A DNA stretch of 64,000 nucleotides, taken from assembly GCA_034359265.1 (NCBI GenBank), contig CP136896.1, positions 68,583,501 to 68,647,500 of the forward strand. Reading direction: 5' to 3'. Below, piece after piece: positions 1-11,262 of the stretch. The DNA comes from Canna indica (Eukaryota > Streptophyta > Magnoliopsida > Zingiberales > Cannaceae). Under the pieces are notes generated by a model. It was not told where the DNA came from and made no database searches. It saw only the letters and a program-made list of their open reading frames with translations. Numbering within the stretch: position 1 is the stretch's first letter; each line of letters begins with the position of its first letter. Position numbers and translations under genes: made by a program.

Positions 1-83
1 TCCCAGTAATCAATCTCATTCTCAAATTTGAATGCAAAATAACGAGAAGCAAGATCTACTATATTACATTTAGCTTTTAATTT

Positions 84-461
84 TCAAATCTTAGGAAGAA
101 CATTTCTTACCACTTTAAGGATCGGGGATCTTCCAAAAAATCTCACGTAGAGCACTAGCTTGCAATCCTCTCTGGCCTTCTCAATCTCTTCATCATCAAT
201 GCTGACTCTGCCTTTCGAACTCTCCTGAATCCTTCTAATCTTCTCCTTCAAACCTTCAAAAAATCTCCAGTCCTCCTCCCTTTCCATTCGCCTAAACAGA
301 CCAGCCCAAGAAATAGGTCCTTCAGCCTTTCTCCAAGCAGATTGAAACCCAGGATTCGATCTTCTACAATCTCTAACCTCGCCTCTATCAGACTCCCCTT
401 TTCGCCCTGGTTTCAGCTTTGAGCATTCCCCCTCTTCAGTATGCGTATTTGACTTCGTCAA
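84..461 (-). pseudogene. partial gag duplicate beyond the 3' LTR
   Basis: An open frame of 125 codons. Its first ~95 codons match the gag region at 5336-5640 of the neighbouring element almost exactly, then the sequence diverges abruptly near 165-175, just after the IDDEEIEKA segment, into about 29 unrelated codons. It lacks the zinc knuckle and protease that follow in the complete copy. I read it as the remnant of a second element copy cut off at this point. The bases 1-83 show nothing recognisable. Confidence 0.65.
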
Positions 462-1731
462 CTACAGATCAGTTGACTTTTTAGGTCTGGGGAAAGCCCC
501 CCAGAAGACGACAATATCGCTTTTTTCTCTCACTCGTCATTCTCACCCTAACATCTGCCACAGGGCTCAATTTGAGGATATGTTTTCCGACTCAAATTGC
601 CACCGTGCGGCGTTGAGAATCATGCACAATTCTCAACCAGCCATTCACCAATACAAACAGAGGTTCGAACAGCAATATAACAAGAAAGCAAGTTGAAGGG
701 AAACCGTTTACTCGTATTATAGAATACTTACAAGTACGGGCAAAAACCCTTCAAGCGTCTCAAACAAAGATGACTCGCCCACCAGCCCGGGGCTTATGCT
801 TCTCGCTCAAGACTCCCTCTCGCTCACAGGAATGTTACAAGAGGATAAGGATACAACACACACACACTTATACTCTCTCAAGACCAGCCAACCCTTGCAC
901 ATACAACCCACAGTCCTTATATAGGGTCAATCTCGAATAGGCCAAGCAATCTCAGCCTTTGGATGAAGGAACATCATGTCGGGTCGGTTACAACTGCTAA
1001 GTTACTGCTGGGTCAGTTAGAACTGCTGAGTTACTGCCGAGTAACTGCCGCAACTACTGTTGGGTCCAAGACTTGAGTTTAATCATGACTTGGGCCCAGC
1101 CAAGCCATCTGGTCGCCCACTGCAGCAAGCAATCGGGCTGGGCGCTGGCAGCCTGCGCAGCGCCCGCACATGCCGAGTGCAGCGCCCGCCCATGTCGAGT
1201 GCAGCGCTCGCCCAGCGCGGTGCGCACACCCGCGCGCTCTGCAGCGTCTGTCATGAGTAGCCATGCATCTGCTCCCGCCCGTGCCTTGGCGCGCACGGGG
1301 AAATCTCTCGCCACGACTGGTGTCGCGCGCGCCCGCGCCCCGCAATGGCCCATGTCGCGCACTGCCCCGCGCCCTTGGGCACGCGGGACTCCGCTGCTCC
1401 GCAACATCTGGAATTGCCCCGCCCGTGGCGGGACTTTTCCTCGCCACGCCCCGTCCCGAGCGGGCCGGGCTTTGCTCCGTACTTGGCGATGCCGAATCTG
1501 TCCTGCCTATGCCTTTGCGCACATAGACAGCCGCCCGCCAAGTCTTGCCGATGCCCGTGCGCACGCTGTTTGCCCATGCGCCGTGAGCCGTGCTCAAGTC
1601 ATTGTGCACTTGAGCAACTTCAATCTGCAAAGCCACAAAACATAACACAATACCTCTGAAATGGGACGCCCATGGCCTGCCCGTGCCCGAGGTGCGACAC
1701 TTAGGCCATCCATGAGCTTAGGGGTCTAACA
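176..1731 (-). repeat. left copy of the LTR-plus-gag direct repeat (3' LTR)
   Basis: Near-identical to 5336-6895 with only scattered substitutions and a few small indels, so the retrotransposon is fairly young. It ends on the plus strand in TAACA at 1731. It contains a TATA-like TATATAAGG (minus strand, near 917-925), a (CA)n run near 857-867, and a strongly GC-rich block at about 1090-1580. The GC block opens long frames on both strands, but these have no recognisable product. Confidence 0.8.
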
Positions 1732-2917
1732 AACCACCCCCACCAGTTGAAGCCGGCGTCCTTGTCGGAATAGAAGTCAAGTACTGCTGGATTTTGTCTT
1801 CATACTGCCATAAGACAGCTTCCTTCTCCCAACTTGCTTCACTGGTTGGCAGGCCCTTCCATTGGACTAAGTACTCAGTCCTCCGGTTCATCTTGTTGTA
1901 GCCCAAGATCCGGTGCTCGAGTACTTTGTCAACCTCCCTGTCTAACTCCTTAGTGACATTGAGGGGCGCACGTTTTATCTTGTTACGCTCGCTGTTAGCT
2001 GCATCTTCATGGAAAGGCTTTAAGTAGCTAACATGGAATGTAGGATGAATCTTCATCCGCTCGGGTAGTGCTAAACGGTAGGCGACAGCCCCTACTCGTT
2101 TCACTACCTCGAATGGACCATCGTAGCGTTGGATCAGTCCCTTGTGCCATCGCTTACTGGTTACCTTCTTCCAAATCTGAGGAGTAAGTTTCAGCATCAC
2201 TTTGTCTCCAACTTGGAATTCAAGCGGCCTCCTTCCTTGGTCAGCATACTTTTTCATACGCCGAACCGCTTTAGCAAGACTGTCCCTTGCTTCTTCAATC
2301 ATCTCCTGCTTGCGCATGGCATATCGGTAAGCAGCAGGACATGGGCCTTCATTTTTCTGCAGAGCTACCTCACTGGGAGTGAGCGGCTGATAGCCTAAGG
2401 CCAATTCGAAGGGGCTATAGCCGGTGGCTGAGGACCGGTGCAGATTGTAGCAGAACTGCGCCGAGTCTAAGAGATCCAGCCAATTCCTCTGACTTGCTGT
2501 GCAGTAATGCCGCAAGTACTCTTCAAGCAATTGATTAATCCGCTCCGTCTGCCCATCAGTTTGTGGGTGATTGGCAGTGGAAAACTTGAGTTCGGTACCC
2601 AGCAGCTTGAATAGATGTACCCAGAAGCGACCAGTGAAACGACCATCTCTGTCGCTCACAATATCAGTGGGTAAGCCGAACAGCGTCACTACTTGCTTGA
2701 AGAAATCTTCCGCAGCTCGCTCTGCAGTGCCAGCTTTTGCAAAGGGGCTGAAGACGGGGTATTTGGAGAACCTATCCACTACCACCATCACAGCATCGAA
2801 TCCCTTCACTTCCGGAAACCCAATGATGAAGTCCATGGACAGGGACATCCATGGCTTCGTGGGGATCGGCAGGGGTTGCAACAGCCCTGCCTGGGCGCGT
2901 CGTTCGACCTTGTCCAT
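1718..2917 (-). pseudogene. gypsy integrase with chromodomain (C-terminal part of pol)
   Basis: A 399-codon frame holding the integrase catalytic core and C-terminal region. The visible DDE-type landmarks are SMDFI, VSDRD and the HPQTDGQTER block. A chromodomain follows near the end, with the YLVQWKGLP motif. It is in the same frame as the upstream pol at 4990-2918 and is separated from it by one in-frame TAG at 2918-2920, right after the zinc-binding segment, so the polyprotein is broken. It abuts the purine-rich tract and the 3' LTR. Confidence 0.85.
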
Positions 2918-4990
2918 CTAACAGGTCAGACAGGTCCGAACGTAGAGCTCAACGTCCGCCTCCATCTTTGGCCAGAAATAGGTGCGCGCCATCAACGCCA
3001 TAGTGCGTTCAACTCCCGGATGACCAACCCACTGCGCATCATGGCACTCGCGCAGCAGTCGGGTTCGCAGCCCTCCTCCGTTGGGCACATAAACCCGAAT
3101 TCCTTTTGCATATAATAGTTCATCTTGCAGAATGTATCTGCGAACTTCACCGTCCCGAACTTGCTGCACCAGCTTCTGGTAAGTTGGGTCGAGTGCAACC
3201 TGGGTCCTCAAGTCCTCCATGAAATCTGGCTCGAAGTTTGTCACAGCCGCCACCAAGTCGGCTGCCTTCCGACTAAGAGCATCAGCGACCTGGTTGTGTC
3301 GCCCAGGCTTATGCTCCCAGTGAAAGTCATATTCTGCCAAGTATTCTTGCCACCGAGCCTGCCTTGGAGTTAGCTTCTTCTGGGTTTGAAAGAAGGTGTT
3401 TGCAACATTATCTGTTTTCACCAGGAAGGTAGTGCCCAGGAGATAGACTCTCCACATTCGAAGGCAGTGCAGCACCGCCAACATCTCTCGTTCATGCACT
3501 GAGTAGTGCTGTTCTGCAGGCTTGAGTTTCCAACTCTCGAATGCAACCGGGTGCCCGTCTTGAACAAGCACTCCTCCGACAGCCCTGTCGGATGCATCGG
3601 TGTGCACCTCGAAGGTCTGGTTGAAGTCTGGGAGCTTCAACATAGGTTCTGAAGTTATCTGTATCTTCAACCTTTCAAAGGCCTCTTGGCAAGCAGGATT
3701 CCATTCCCACGAATGATCCTTCCGCAACAAATCAGTGAGGGGGGTCACTCCCTGCGAGTACCCCTTGATGAACTTTCTGTAATAATTGGACAAGCCCAGG
3801 AAACTTCTGAGCTCTCCGACATTGCTTGGAACAGGCCAATCTCTGATGGCTTCCACTTTTCTTGGATCCATTTTGACCTTCCCGTATCCCACCACGTGAC
3901 CAAGGAACTTGATCTCCGGAGTACAAAACATACACTTGTCCCTCTTTACATAGAGTTGATGTTCCCTTAGACGTTTAAACACAACGTCTAGGTGCATCAA
4001 ATGTTCTTCTAAAGACCGACTATAGACTACAATGTCATCTAAGTAGACAACAACATAGCAATCTAACATATCATAGAAGACATCGTTCATAAGATTACAA
4101 AAAGTTGCCGGGGCATTAGTGAGCCCAAACGGCATCACAAGAAATTCAAATGCACCATATCTAGTTACAATAGTGGTCTTCTGCTCATCACCAGCGGCTA
4201 TGCGCACCTGCCAATAGTCGGATAGCAGGTCGAGCTTTGTAAAGAAGACTGCTCCGCTCAGCCTGTCGAACAGGTCTGCAATCAACGGGATAAGGTACTT
4301 GTTTTTCACCGTGACCTTGTTCAGCCCTCGGTAGTCCACGCATAAACGCACTGAACCATCCTGCTTCTGCTGAAATAGAATTGGGGCTCCGAAAGGGGCC
4401 TTTGAGGGCTGGATCTTTCCAGATTCAAGCAAGTCATTGAGTTGGCTGCGCAACTCCATCAGTTCTTTTGGCGACATCCGGTAAGGGGCTTTGGCAGGGG
4501 GCACCGTTCCCGGATAAAGCTCTATTTTGTGGTCCACTGCCCTGTGCGGGGGCAGTCCCAGCGGCAACGCGTCGGGCATGACATCTTCATATTCGCCCAA
4601 CACTTTCTGCACCAAGTCAGGAACTTGAGCAGCAGGTTCATCTCCTGGTTCCAACTCGTAAATGGCTGCTAAGAAAGTAGGATGACCCTTCTTCCATCCT
4701 TTGGCCAATTGCATGGCCGTCAGCTTCTCGTCATGGCTTCCTTTTAAAGACCTGCCACGAAATCCTTTTATAAAACAAGGATTGTTAGCATCAGATACAA
4801 AAATCCCAGCCAAGTGGGGTACAACACATGCAGTGTTCTTTACAAAGAAATTATTTCCAAGAATCATATCAAAATCATCTAAGGGTATGATCATTATATC
4901 TAACAGCCCGGTCCATCCTCCAATCTGGACTTCAGCGTTCTTGGACACTCCAAGAATGGGTCTGCTTTCTGAATTCACCGCCTTGATCAA
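2918..4990 (-). pseudogene. gypsy pol: end of protease, reverse transcriptase, RNase H, start of integrase
   Basis: A 690-codon frame. In order: the C-terminal part of the aspartic protease ([10 protein letters not shown]), reverse transcriptase ([25 protein letters not shown]; catalytic YLDDIVVYS), the connection region, RNase H ([13 protein letters not shown], ending NQVADALSR) and the integrase zinc finger (HPGVERT, CLTC). It ends in a TAG that interrupts the frame before the integrase core. The preceding gag-protease frame is offset relative to this one near 4987-5000, so at least two lesions separate it from an intact polyprotein. Confidence 0.9.
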
Positions 4991-5835
4991 GGTGGTGAGG
5001 TTTGCATCTTCAAGTTGACAGATTGCACCATTCGATCGGCAAGGAACGTATCTGTGGCGCCAGTGTCCACCATTGCAGTGATGTCCTTCTGGTTCAGGGA
5101 CACTTTAACATAGGTGAGGCCTCCATCTGCCTCATTCTTCGGTTTGGAACTGAGGGTGCCAAGAAGTTGAAGAGGAGCCACCTGTGGACTCCCTTCAGGT
5201 TCTGAATCCTCCGATCGATTCACCAGGGCCGTCAGCCGTTCACGCTTGGGGCAGTCCCTTGCGCGATGAGGACCAGCGCAGATAAAGCATCCCGAATGAG
5301 ACTTCGGGTCCTTCTTGCTAGTTTCCGCCTCTTTGGCCTTCTCAATCTCTTCATCATCAATGCTGACTCTGCCTTTCGAACTCTCCTGAATCCTTCTAAT
5401 CTTCTCCTTCAAACCTTCGAAAAATCTCCAGTCCTCCTCCCTTTCCATTCGCCTAAACAGACCAGCCCAAGAAATAGGTCCTTCAGCCTTTCTCCAAGCA
5501 GATTGAAACCCAGGATTCGATCTTCTACAATCTCTAACCTCGCCTCTATCAGACTCCCCTTTTCGCCCTGGTTTCAGCTTTGAGCATTCCCCCTCTTCAG
5601 TATGCATATTTGACTTCGTCAACTCCAGATCAGTTGACTTTTTAGGCCTGGGAAAGCCCCCCAGAAGACGACAATATCGCTTTTTTCTCTCACTCGTCAT
5701 TCTCACCCTAACATCTGCCACAGGGCTCAATTTGAGGATATGTTTTCCGACACAAATTGCCACCGTGCGGCGTTGAGAATCATGCACAATTCTCAACCAG
5801 CCATTCACCAATACAAACAGAGGTTCGAACAGCAA
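4987..5835 (-). pseudogene. gypsy gag remnant with zinc knuckle and start of protease
   Basis: A 282-codon frame. It carries a CCHC zinc knuckle (CFICAGPHRARDC) and the protease active site ([10 protein letters not shown]). I cannot recognise the usual capsid domain ahead of the knuckle, so gag looks shortened: only ~200 codons precede it and part of those may lie within the LTR. The frame ends just as the pol frame begins, with a shift near 4990. Residues encoded by 5336-5640 recur at the left end of the window. Confidence 0.75.
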
Positions 5836-6895
5836 TATAACAAGAAAGCAAGTTGAAGGGAAACCGTTTACTCGTATTATAGAATACTTACAAGTACGGG
5901 CAAAAACCCTTCAAGCGTCTCAAACAAAGATGACTTGCCCACCAGCCCGGGGCTTATGCTTCTCGCTCAAGACTCCCTCTCGCTCACAGGAATGTTACAA
6001 GAGGATAAGGATACAACACACACACACTTATACTCTCTCAAGACCAGCCAACCCTTGCACATACAACCCACAGCCCTTATATAGGGTCAATCTCTAGTAG
6101 GCCAAGCAATCTCAGCCTTTGGATGAAGGAACATCATGTCGGGTCGATTACAACTGCTAAGTTACTGCTGGGTCAGTTAGAACTGCTGAGTTACTGCCGA
6201 GTAACTGCCGCAATTGCTGTTGGGTCCAGGACTTGAGTTTAATCATGACTTGGGCCCAGCCAAGCCATCTGGTCGCCCACTGCAGCAAGCAATTGGGCTG
6301 GGCGCTGGCAGCCTGCGCAGCGCCCGCACATGTCGAGTGCAGCGCCCGCCCATGTCGAGTGCAGCGCTCGCCCAGCGCGGTGCGCACACCCGCGCGCTCT
6401 GCAGCGTCTGTCATGAGCAGCCATGCATCTGCTCCCGCCCGTGCCTTGGCGCGCACGGGGAATTAAATCTCTCGCCACGGCTGGTGTCGCGCGCGTCTGC
6501 GCCCCGCCATGGCCCATGTCGCGCACTACCCCGCGCCCTTGGGCACGCGGGACTCCGCTGCTCCGCAACATCTGGAATTGCCCCGCCCGTGGCGGGACTT
6601 TTCCTCGCCACGCCCCGTCCCGGGCGGGCCGGGCTTTGCTCCGCACTTGGCGATGCCGAATCTGTCCTGTCTATGCCTTTGCGCACATAGACAGCCGCCC
6701 GCCAAGTCTTGCCCACGCCCGTGCGCACGCTGTTTGCCCATGCGCCGTGAGCCGTGCTCAAGTCATTGTGCACTTGAGCAACTTCAATCTGCAAAGCCAC
6801 AAAACATAACACAATACCTCTGAAATGGGACGCCCATGGCCTGCCCGTGCCCGAGGTGCGACACTTAGGCCATCCATGAGCTTAGGGGTCTAACA
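5336..6895 (-). repeat. right copy of the LTR-plus-gag direct repeat (5' LTR)
   Basis: The partner of 176-1731. It carries the same TATA-like TATATAAGG (minus strand, near 6077-6085), which would set the retrotransposon transcript start, and the same GC-rich block (about 6250-6740). It ends at TAACA (6895). A four-base insertion (ATTA near 6463) and scattered substitutions are the main differences from the left copy. Confidence 0.8.
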
Positions 6896-7310
6896 ACATC
6901 CACGTAATGTTATTAATTCAAATTATAATTGCATGGAAAATAATGACTTTAATTAATTGATTGATTTAATATTTTGCAAAGTTAAATCAATTATATATTG
7001 GACTAATAGAGCGGTATCATCCCTGTCAAATCCTTCCCATACTCCCCTTTTCACAGCCTACCTCTTGCCTTCGTTGTACATAATTGCTATCGCCACAGGG
7101 TCCTTTTAGACTTTTTAGTGAGCCTCTCGTGGGTCCTCCTCGATTCCCATTAATTTGTATTCGAACCCCACCTCATGCAACTCAAATTCATTGCCCGACC
7201 ATTATTCTCAATCAAAACCCTTCCCTATCCAAATCTTATTTTGCCAACATGCAACCTCATGCGGTTACTGCACGTGACTACCGTGCAACTCTTAGACATG
7301 CACTTGTAGG
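6896..7310. other. AT-rich intergenic stretch
   Basis: Flanking DNA to the right of the gypsy element. I see no gene or structured repeat here; short open frames are not supported by any motif. Confidence 0.5.
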
Positions 7311-7690
7311 TAGGGGTGTTCATTCGATTTAAATCGCGTTGAACTGACGTAAATCAAATCAAAATAAAAAATTTTGAGGATGAAAAACTAAATCGAAAAT
7401 CGAACCGAATCAAATCAAACCAACTATTTTCGGTTCGGATCACAAATCGAAAAACTTATTTTGGCTTGTTTAAATAAAACACACACACATCTAAATTGAA
7501 TAAGTCTACTTGAAACACATATAGTACACACCAAATCATGTGTTTAATTTTATTTTTCAGTTTTCGATTTGATTTGATTGACAAACTCTGAGAATCGAAG
7601 CCGAACCGAACAAGAACAATTGGACTTGCCATAGTCTAAATCGAATTAGATCGAAAATTTTTGTTCGATTTTTCAGTTCAGTCCCGTGTG
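7311..7690. repeat. degraded hAT-like element rich in AAATCGAA/TTCGGTT
   Basis: It begins GTAGGGGTGTTCATTCGA, the kind of end seen on common plant hAT-type elements, followed by many copies of (A)AATCGAA and its complement, so the two halves are roughly inverted. I do not find a matching right terminus or duplication (the right side reads TTTTTCAGTTCAGTCCCGTG), so the boundaries are approximate and the copy appears decayed. Confidence 0.4.
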
Positions 7691-7952
7691 ACCCAAGCAG
7701 TGGACAATCTATATTGCTTGGCAATATTATTATGATAATTTACATTACCATAATATAAATTATCACATTCAATTTATCAGTGATATAATATTATTTCGTT
7801 TGACATGTATGATCAACGTAGATGATAATATATATATATTTTTACTTCACATAAAATTATTAAGAAATCATTGTCAAAATTTGTTGATGCATTACGTAGA
7901 GAAGGATGCATAGAATAGAATAGCATTAATGGAATTTAGGATTATCATTGGA

Positions 7953-8549
7953 TAGAGATGACAATAATACCCGTTTAGGCAGGTACCTGCGGATATTTAC
8001 CTGTTTATGACAAGTATGAGGGTTAGTTTCTACTCGCGTGGATTCCGCGAGTAATTTTTTTACCCGTTTATTATATGGTGCAAGTACAAATATTATAGTA
8101 CCCGTATCCGCGGGTACCCGTTATATGCAAAAATAAGTAAATTGACCTTATGTTGAAGACTTTATATTTTAAAATTTTATGTTGATGTTGAGAAATATTT
8201 TGTAATTTATATTAAGACCTTATGTTTTAAAATCTTATGATGATGTTGAGAAATGTTTTGTAATTTATATTTGAAGACCTTATATTTTAAAATCTTATGA
8301 CGATGTTGAAAAATATTTGTAGTTTATATTTCAAGATATTATGTTTATAACTTTGTGTAGTGTGTTTATATTTGAAATTGTTATCAAAATATTGTGATTA
8401 CATATTTTTTAAGTGTATTGGGTACCCGCTAATATCCGTGGATATTCATCCCCCGCGGATAATTAAATGAGTAGTGTGTACCCGTATGTTTCGTGGGGTG
8501 GGTAGCGGGTAGGCACTCATGTACCCACCTCACCCCGTTGATATCCCTA
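7953..8549. mobile_element. hAT-type MITE, GGGTACCCG family, copy 1
   Basis: A non-autonomous element of 597 bp. It starts TAGAGATGACAAT and ends ATTGATATCCCTA-like (GTTGATATCCCTA), an imperfect terminal inverted repeat. It is flanked by an 8-bp duplication, TCATTGGA at 7945-7952 and TAATTGGA at 8550-8557 (7 of 8 match), typical of hAT. Both ends are rich in CGGGTACCCG-type palindromes, while the centre is AT-rich and holds three copies of a ~60-bp tandem repeat (8150-8345). It has no coding capacity. The same family occurs at 36623-37251. Confidence 0.8.
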
Positions 8550-8852
8550 TAATTGGATGATAATTTAGCTATTCACCTCCCACGAGACTATTTGTGTTAC
8601 CATAAAATTAGAATAATTTGGAGATAAATTAGTGCATATCAAACGCCCATTATAAAATCACAATAAATACAATAATATTTACTGTCTTTGGTCTTTGGTC
8701 TTTGGTCCTATCTAAATATGGTGTCACCTTAGATATTTTGGGTTACTGTTATAAAATAATAATAATTTAAGATTATAATAAAACTAATAAATAATAATAA
8801 TTTCCTAAACCAAATGGATACCAAAATGGTCTCACAGCTCACAAAAAATTAA
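8550..8852. other. AT-rich spacer
   Basis: Between two MITEs. It contains a short run of TTTGGTC repeats near 8687-8708 and AATAAT-rich sequence, but no gene. Confidence 0.5.
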
Positions 8853-9695
8853 GGTGCTGTTTGGTTAGCGAAAATTATTTTCTGGTTTGGTTTCAGTGAA
8901 ACTGAAAACTTGGTTTCGAAAACTTGGTTTCGAAAACTTGGTTTTGGTTTCTAGTTTTCAGTTTTCTGAAAACGCGTTTGGTTAATAAAAACAACATCAG
9001 TTTTAGTTAGTTGAAAACAGTAAATATTTATTTGGTTATAAAAAATAATATTAATTTTTCTTGAACATTTTTAGTAGTAACTAAATGTTTAGTTAGTTTA
9101 CAAAATTAAATATTTGTTAATATGGTTACAAAATATTTAAATGATTTAATTAATTAAGTTATTGATAATTTAAGATTTTTTTGTTCAATTAGATATAAAA
9201 ATTAATTAATAGTTATTATAAAATTTCAAAAAAAAATAAGTCCAATGATCTAAAATTAGGTTTGATTAAATTATAAATAGACCAACTTTAAGAAAATTGA
9301 GTTATTTAAAATTTGGGTTTGAGTCAATTAGATATAAATTGGTTTAATTATTTTATAAATTTAAGATAAAAATTTGAGTTAAAAATGATTATGTTTATTT
9401 TTATTTTTAAAAATTCGATATAGTTTGATTTATTTTTAAATTAATTAATTTTATAAAAAAAAATTATAATTACAGAGTTGTCACAACATTTTGATAACGA
9501 AACCGACAGTCTCGAAACCACAGAAAACAACATTCTGTTGTTTTCATTTTTATTAAGAAAATTGGTTTCGTTTTCATTTTGGTTTCAATTCAGTTTCACG
9601 AAAATACTAAACCAAACACGTTTTCGTAAGAAATTTTGGTTTCAGTAAAATTGAAATCATGAAAATAAACTTGATTTCGCTAACCAAACAGGTCC
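8853..9695. mobile_element. Harbinger/Tourist-like MITE
   Basis: An 843-bp element with terminal inverted repeats of about 20 bp: left GGTGCTGTTTGGTTAGCG, right (reverse complement) GGACCTGTTTGGTTAGCG. The flanks carry TAA on both sides (8850-8852 and 9696-9698), the usual 3-bp target of PIF/Harbinger elements. The sub-terminal zones are built of GGTTTCG/GAAAACTTGG repeats and the interior is AT-rich without a transposase. Confidence 0.75.
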
Positions 9696-10960
9696 TAAAG
9701 GTGTCAGTCATTTCCCCTTCAAAAAAGATTCAAGCTGCTTAGCTGCCTCCTCTGGATCTATTTTTATTACTCTCTAATTTATCTACCCCTCCCTGGACTG
9801 AAATAATTAAATGCAATCACAATAATAATAATAAACAGAAACAGAGACGTATCGCCCACTCGCACCGGGACGACCCCTACAGCCCATCACAGCGCGACAC
9901 GTCTTCGAACACCCGACGCTGTTTGAGCCACACCCTTTCGACGCCCTACGTGCTTCCACGTCAGCCATCACTTTGTGGTTCCTCTTATCTCTCCTCATTC
10001 TTCCGAGAAACTTCCTAAGCCTTCGCCATTAAGCAAGGGGTATATATATATATACATTTAAAGAGTCAATCACAATTTTTCTCAGTACGTTAACATTGGA
10101 CAAGTGGAAGTTTCAACAGTTTTTTCATTTACCGAAAAAATTTATACCCTCAAAATAGTTATAGAATATATTTAATGACTGCTACTTATAATGCTCTACA
10201 AAGCATGTCCTGTATTTTTAATTAAAGCCCCTTTTCCCGCGTCTTATTACTATATCCCGCGAGGAGCAACTTGTCTGGTCCAAACCAGGAGTGCTTATTT
10301 TGTGCAATAATGAGGTGTATGATGATGGAGATGGGGTTCGATTTGATGCCTTCATCACATCTGTCATGGCATGCATAATGCACAGCAATTAACATTGTGG
10401 GATGGCGGTTGTTTCTGGTCATTTTATCTGCATTCCCTTCGCCAAAGAAAGAAAGGCATATATGCAAACTGGATGATTTTAATTTTATTTAGGTTATTAT
10501 ACTTTATTTTACTTGTCAAATAATTTTCTTTTCTAAAATTATTCTCGAGTCAATTACAACTGGATAATAATTTTTTTCTACAACTTTTTTTTTTAAAAAA
10601 ATATCTTTTCAAAGTTGGACAATGGAATCATATTCTCTTTTATGAGTCCATGTATTATGTTCATGTGCGGATTATTTCTTCTTTTTTATTTTAATAAAAA
10701 AAGCCTAATCGAATCGTGCAACGGCGTCGGTTAGTTCACCGGGAGGTGGTCACAGTCGCCAAGATGGAATACATGTCACATTCCGCATCATACACATGCA
10801 TCGAAAGGACACCATACATGAGCTCTGGCGCCGGTTTCAACACCGTTCATAGCTTATCCAAAACCGCCAAATACGACAAAGTCAATGAGTCTCCGCCATT
10901 AATCACAATTCGTTGGACCGCTTAGCCAACTCGGATCCCACGCGGCACCAGAACGGCGCC
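9696..10960. other. intergenic and promoter region upstream of the YTH gene
   Basis: No gene recognised. It contains an (AAT)n run near 9822-9835, a TA run near 10040-10053, poly(T) tracts near 10560-10590 and a GC-rich stretch after 10700 that may be promoter. No convincing TATA box was picked out for the downstream gene. Confidence 0.45.
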
Positions 10961-11262
10961 TCCCTCTAGATTTTAGCCGCCCACCGGGTGCCGCAACCAT
11001 CGTCATCGGACGGACAAGAGGAGCCCCTCTGCTGCTTCTGCCTTGCGTCAAGCCTCGTGAACAGCTAGATCGCGCCTCCAGGAGTGTCGTGGTCGCATCG
11101 ACGCCGTCCGTTTTCTGCGCGACGCCTCCGCCCCTGCCGCCTGTCGGAAGAGGCTGCTCCGGGATTCCAGCGACGAGCGCCTCCCTCGGTCGCGGTTGCG
11201 CCTTCGAGCTGGAGGGGAAGAGAGATTCGGGGTTCTTTTGCGGGGACCTGTGGTGTGATCTC

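Larger units (their letters stand above)
176..6895 (-). mobile_element. Ty3/gypsy chromovirus, defective, with extra gag copy
   Basis: A minus-strand LTR retrotransposon. Read on the minus strand it has a 5' LTR ending at 6895 (starts TGTTAGACCCC), a short gag, protease, reverse transcriptase, RNase H, integrase with a C-terminal chromodomain, a purine-rich tract beside 1732-1746, and a 3' LTR starting at 1731. The segment 176-1731 repeats 5336-6895 almost base for base and covers the LTR plus about 290 bases of gag, so a second partial gag lies beyond the 3' LTR. That layout suggests recombination between tandem copies. The sequence after the right end is ACATC; I see no matching duplication on the left, as expected if that end is rearranged. 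The inner LTR border and primer-binding site could not be fixed. The chromodomain and long LTR suggest a Tekay/Del-like clade, which is an inference. Confidence 0.88.

Noticed and set aside
1054..1660. Long overlapping open frames on both strands in the LTR (and again at 6157-6823)
   Set aside because: They arise from high GC content with few stop codons, occur in several frames at once, sit in the LTR promoter area and show no protein motif.
175..1731. Reading the whole 176-1731 repeat as a single LTR with TG...CA ends
   Set aside because: The inner edge runs in frame into the gag zinc knuckle without a primer-binding site, and the outer 5-bp flanks do not match, so a tandem recombination product is preferred.
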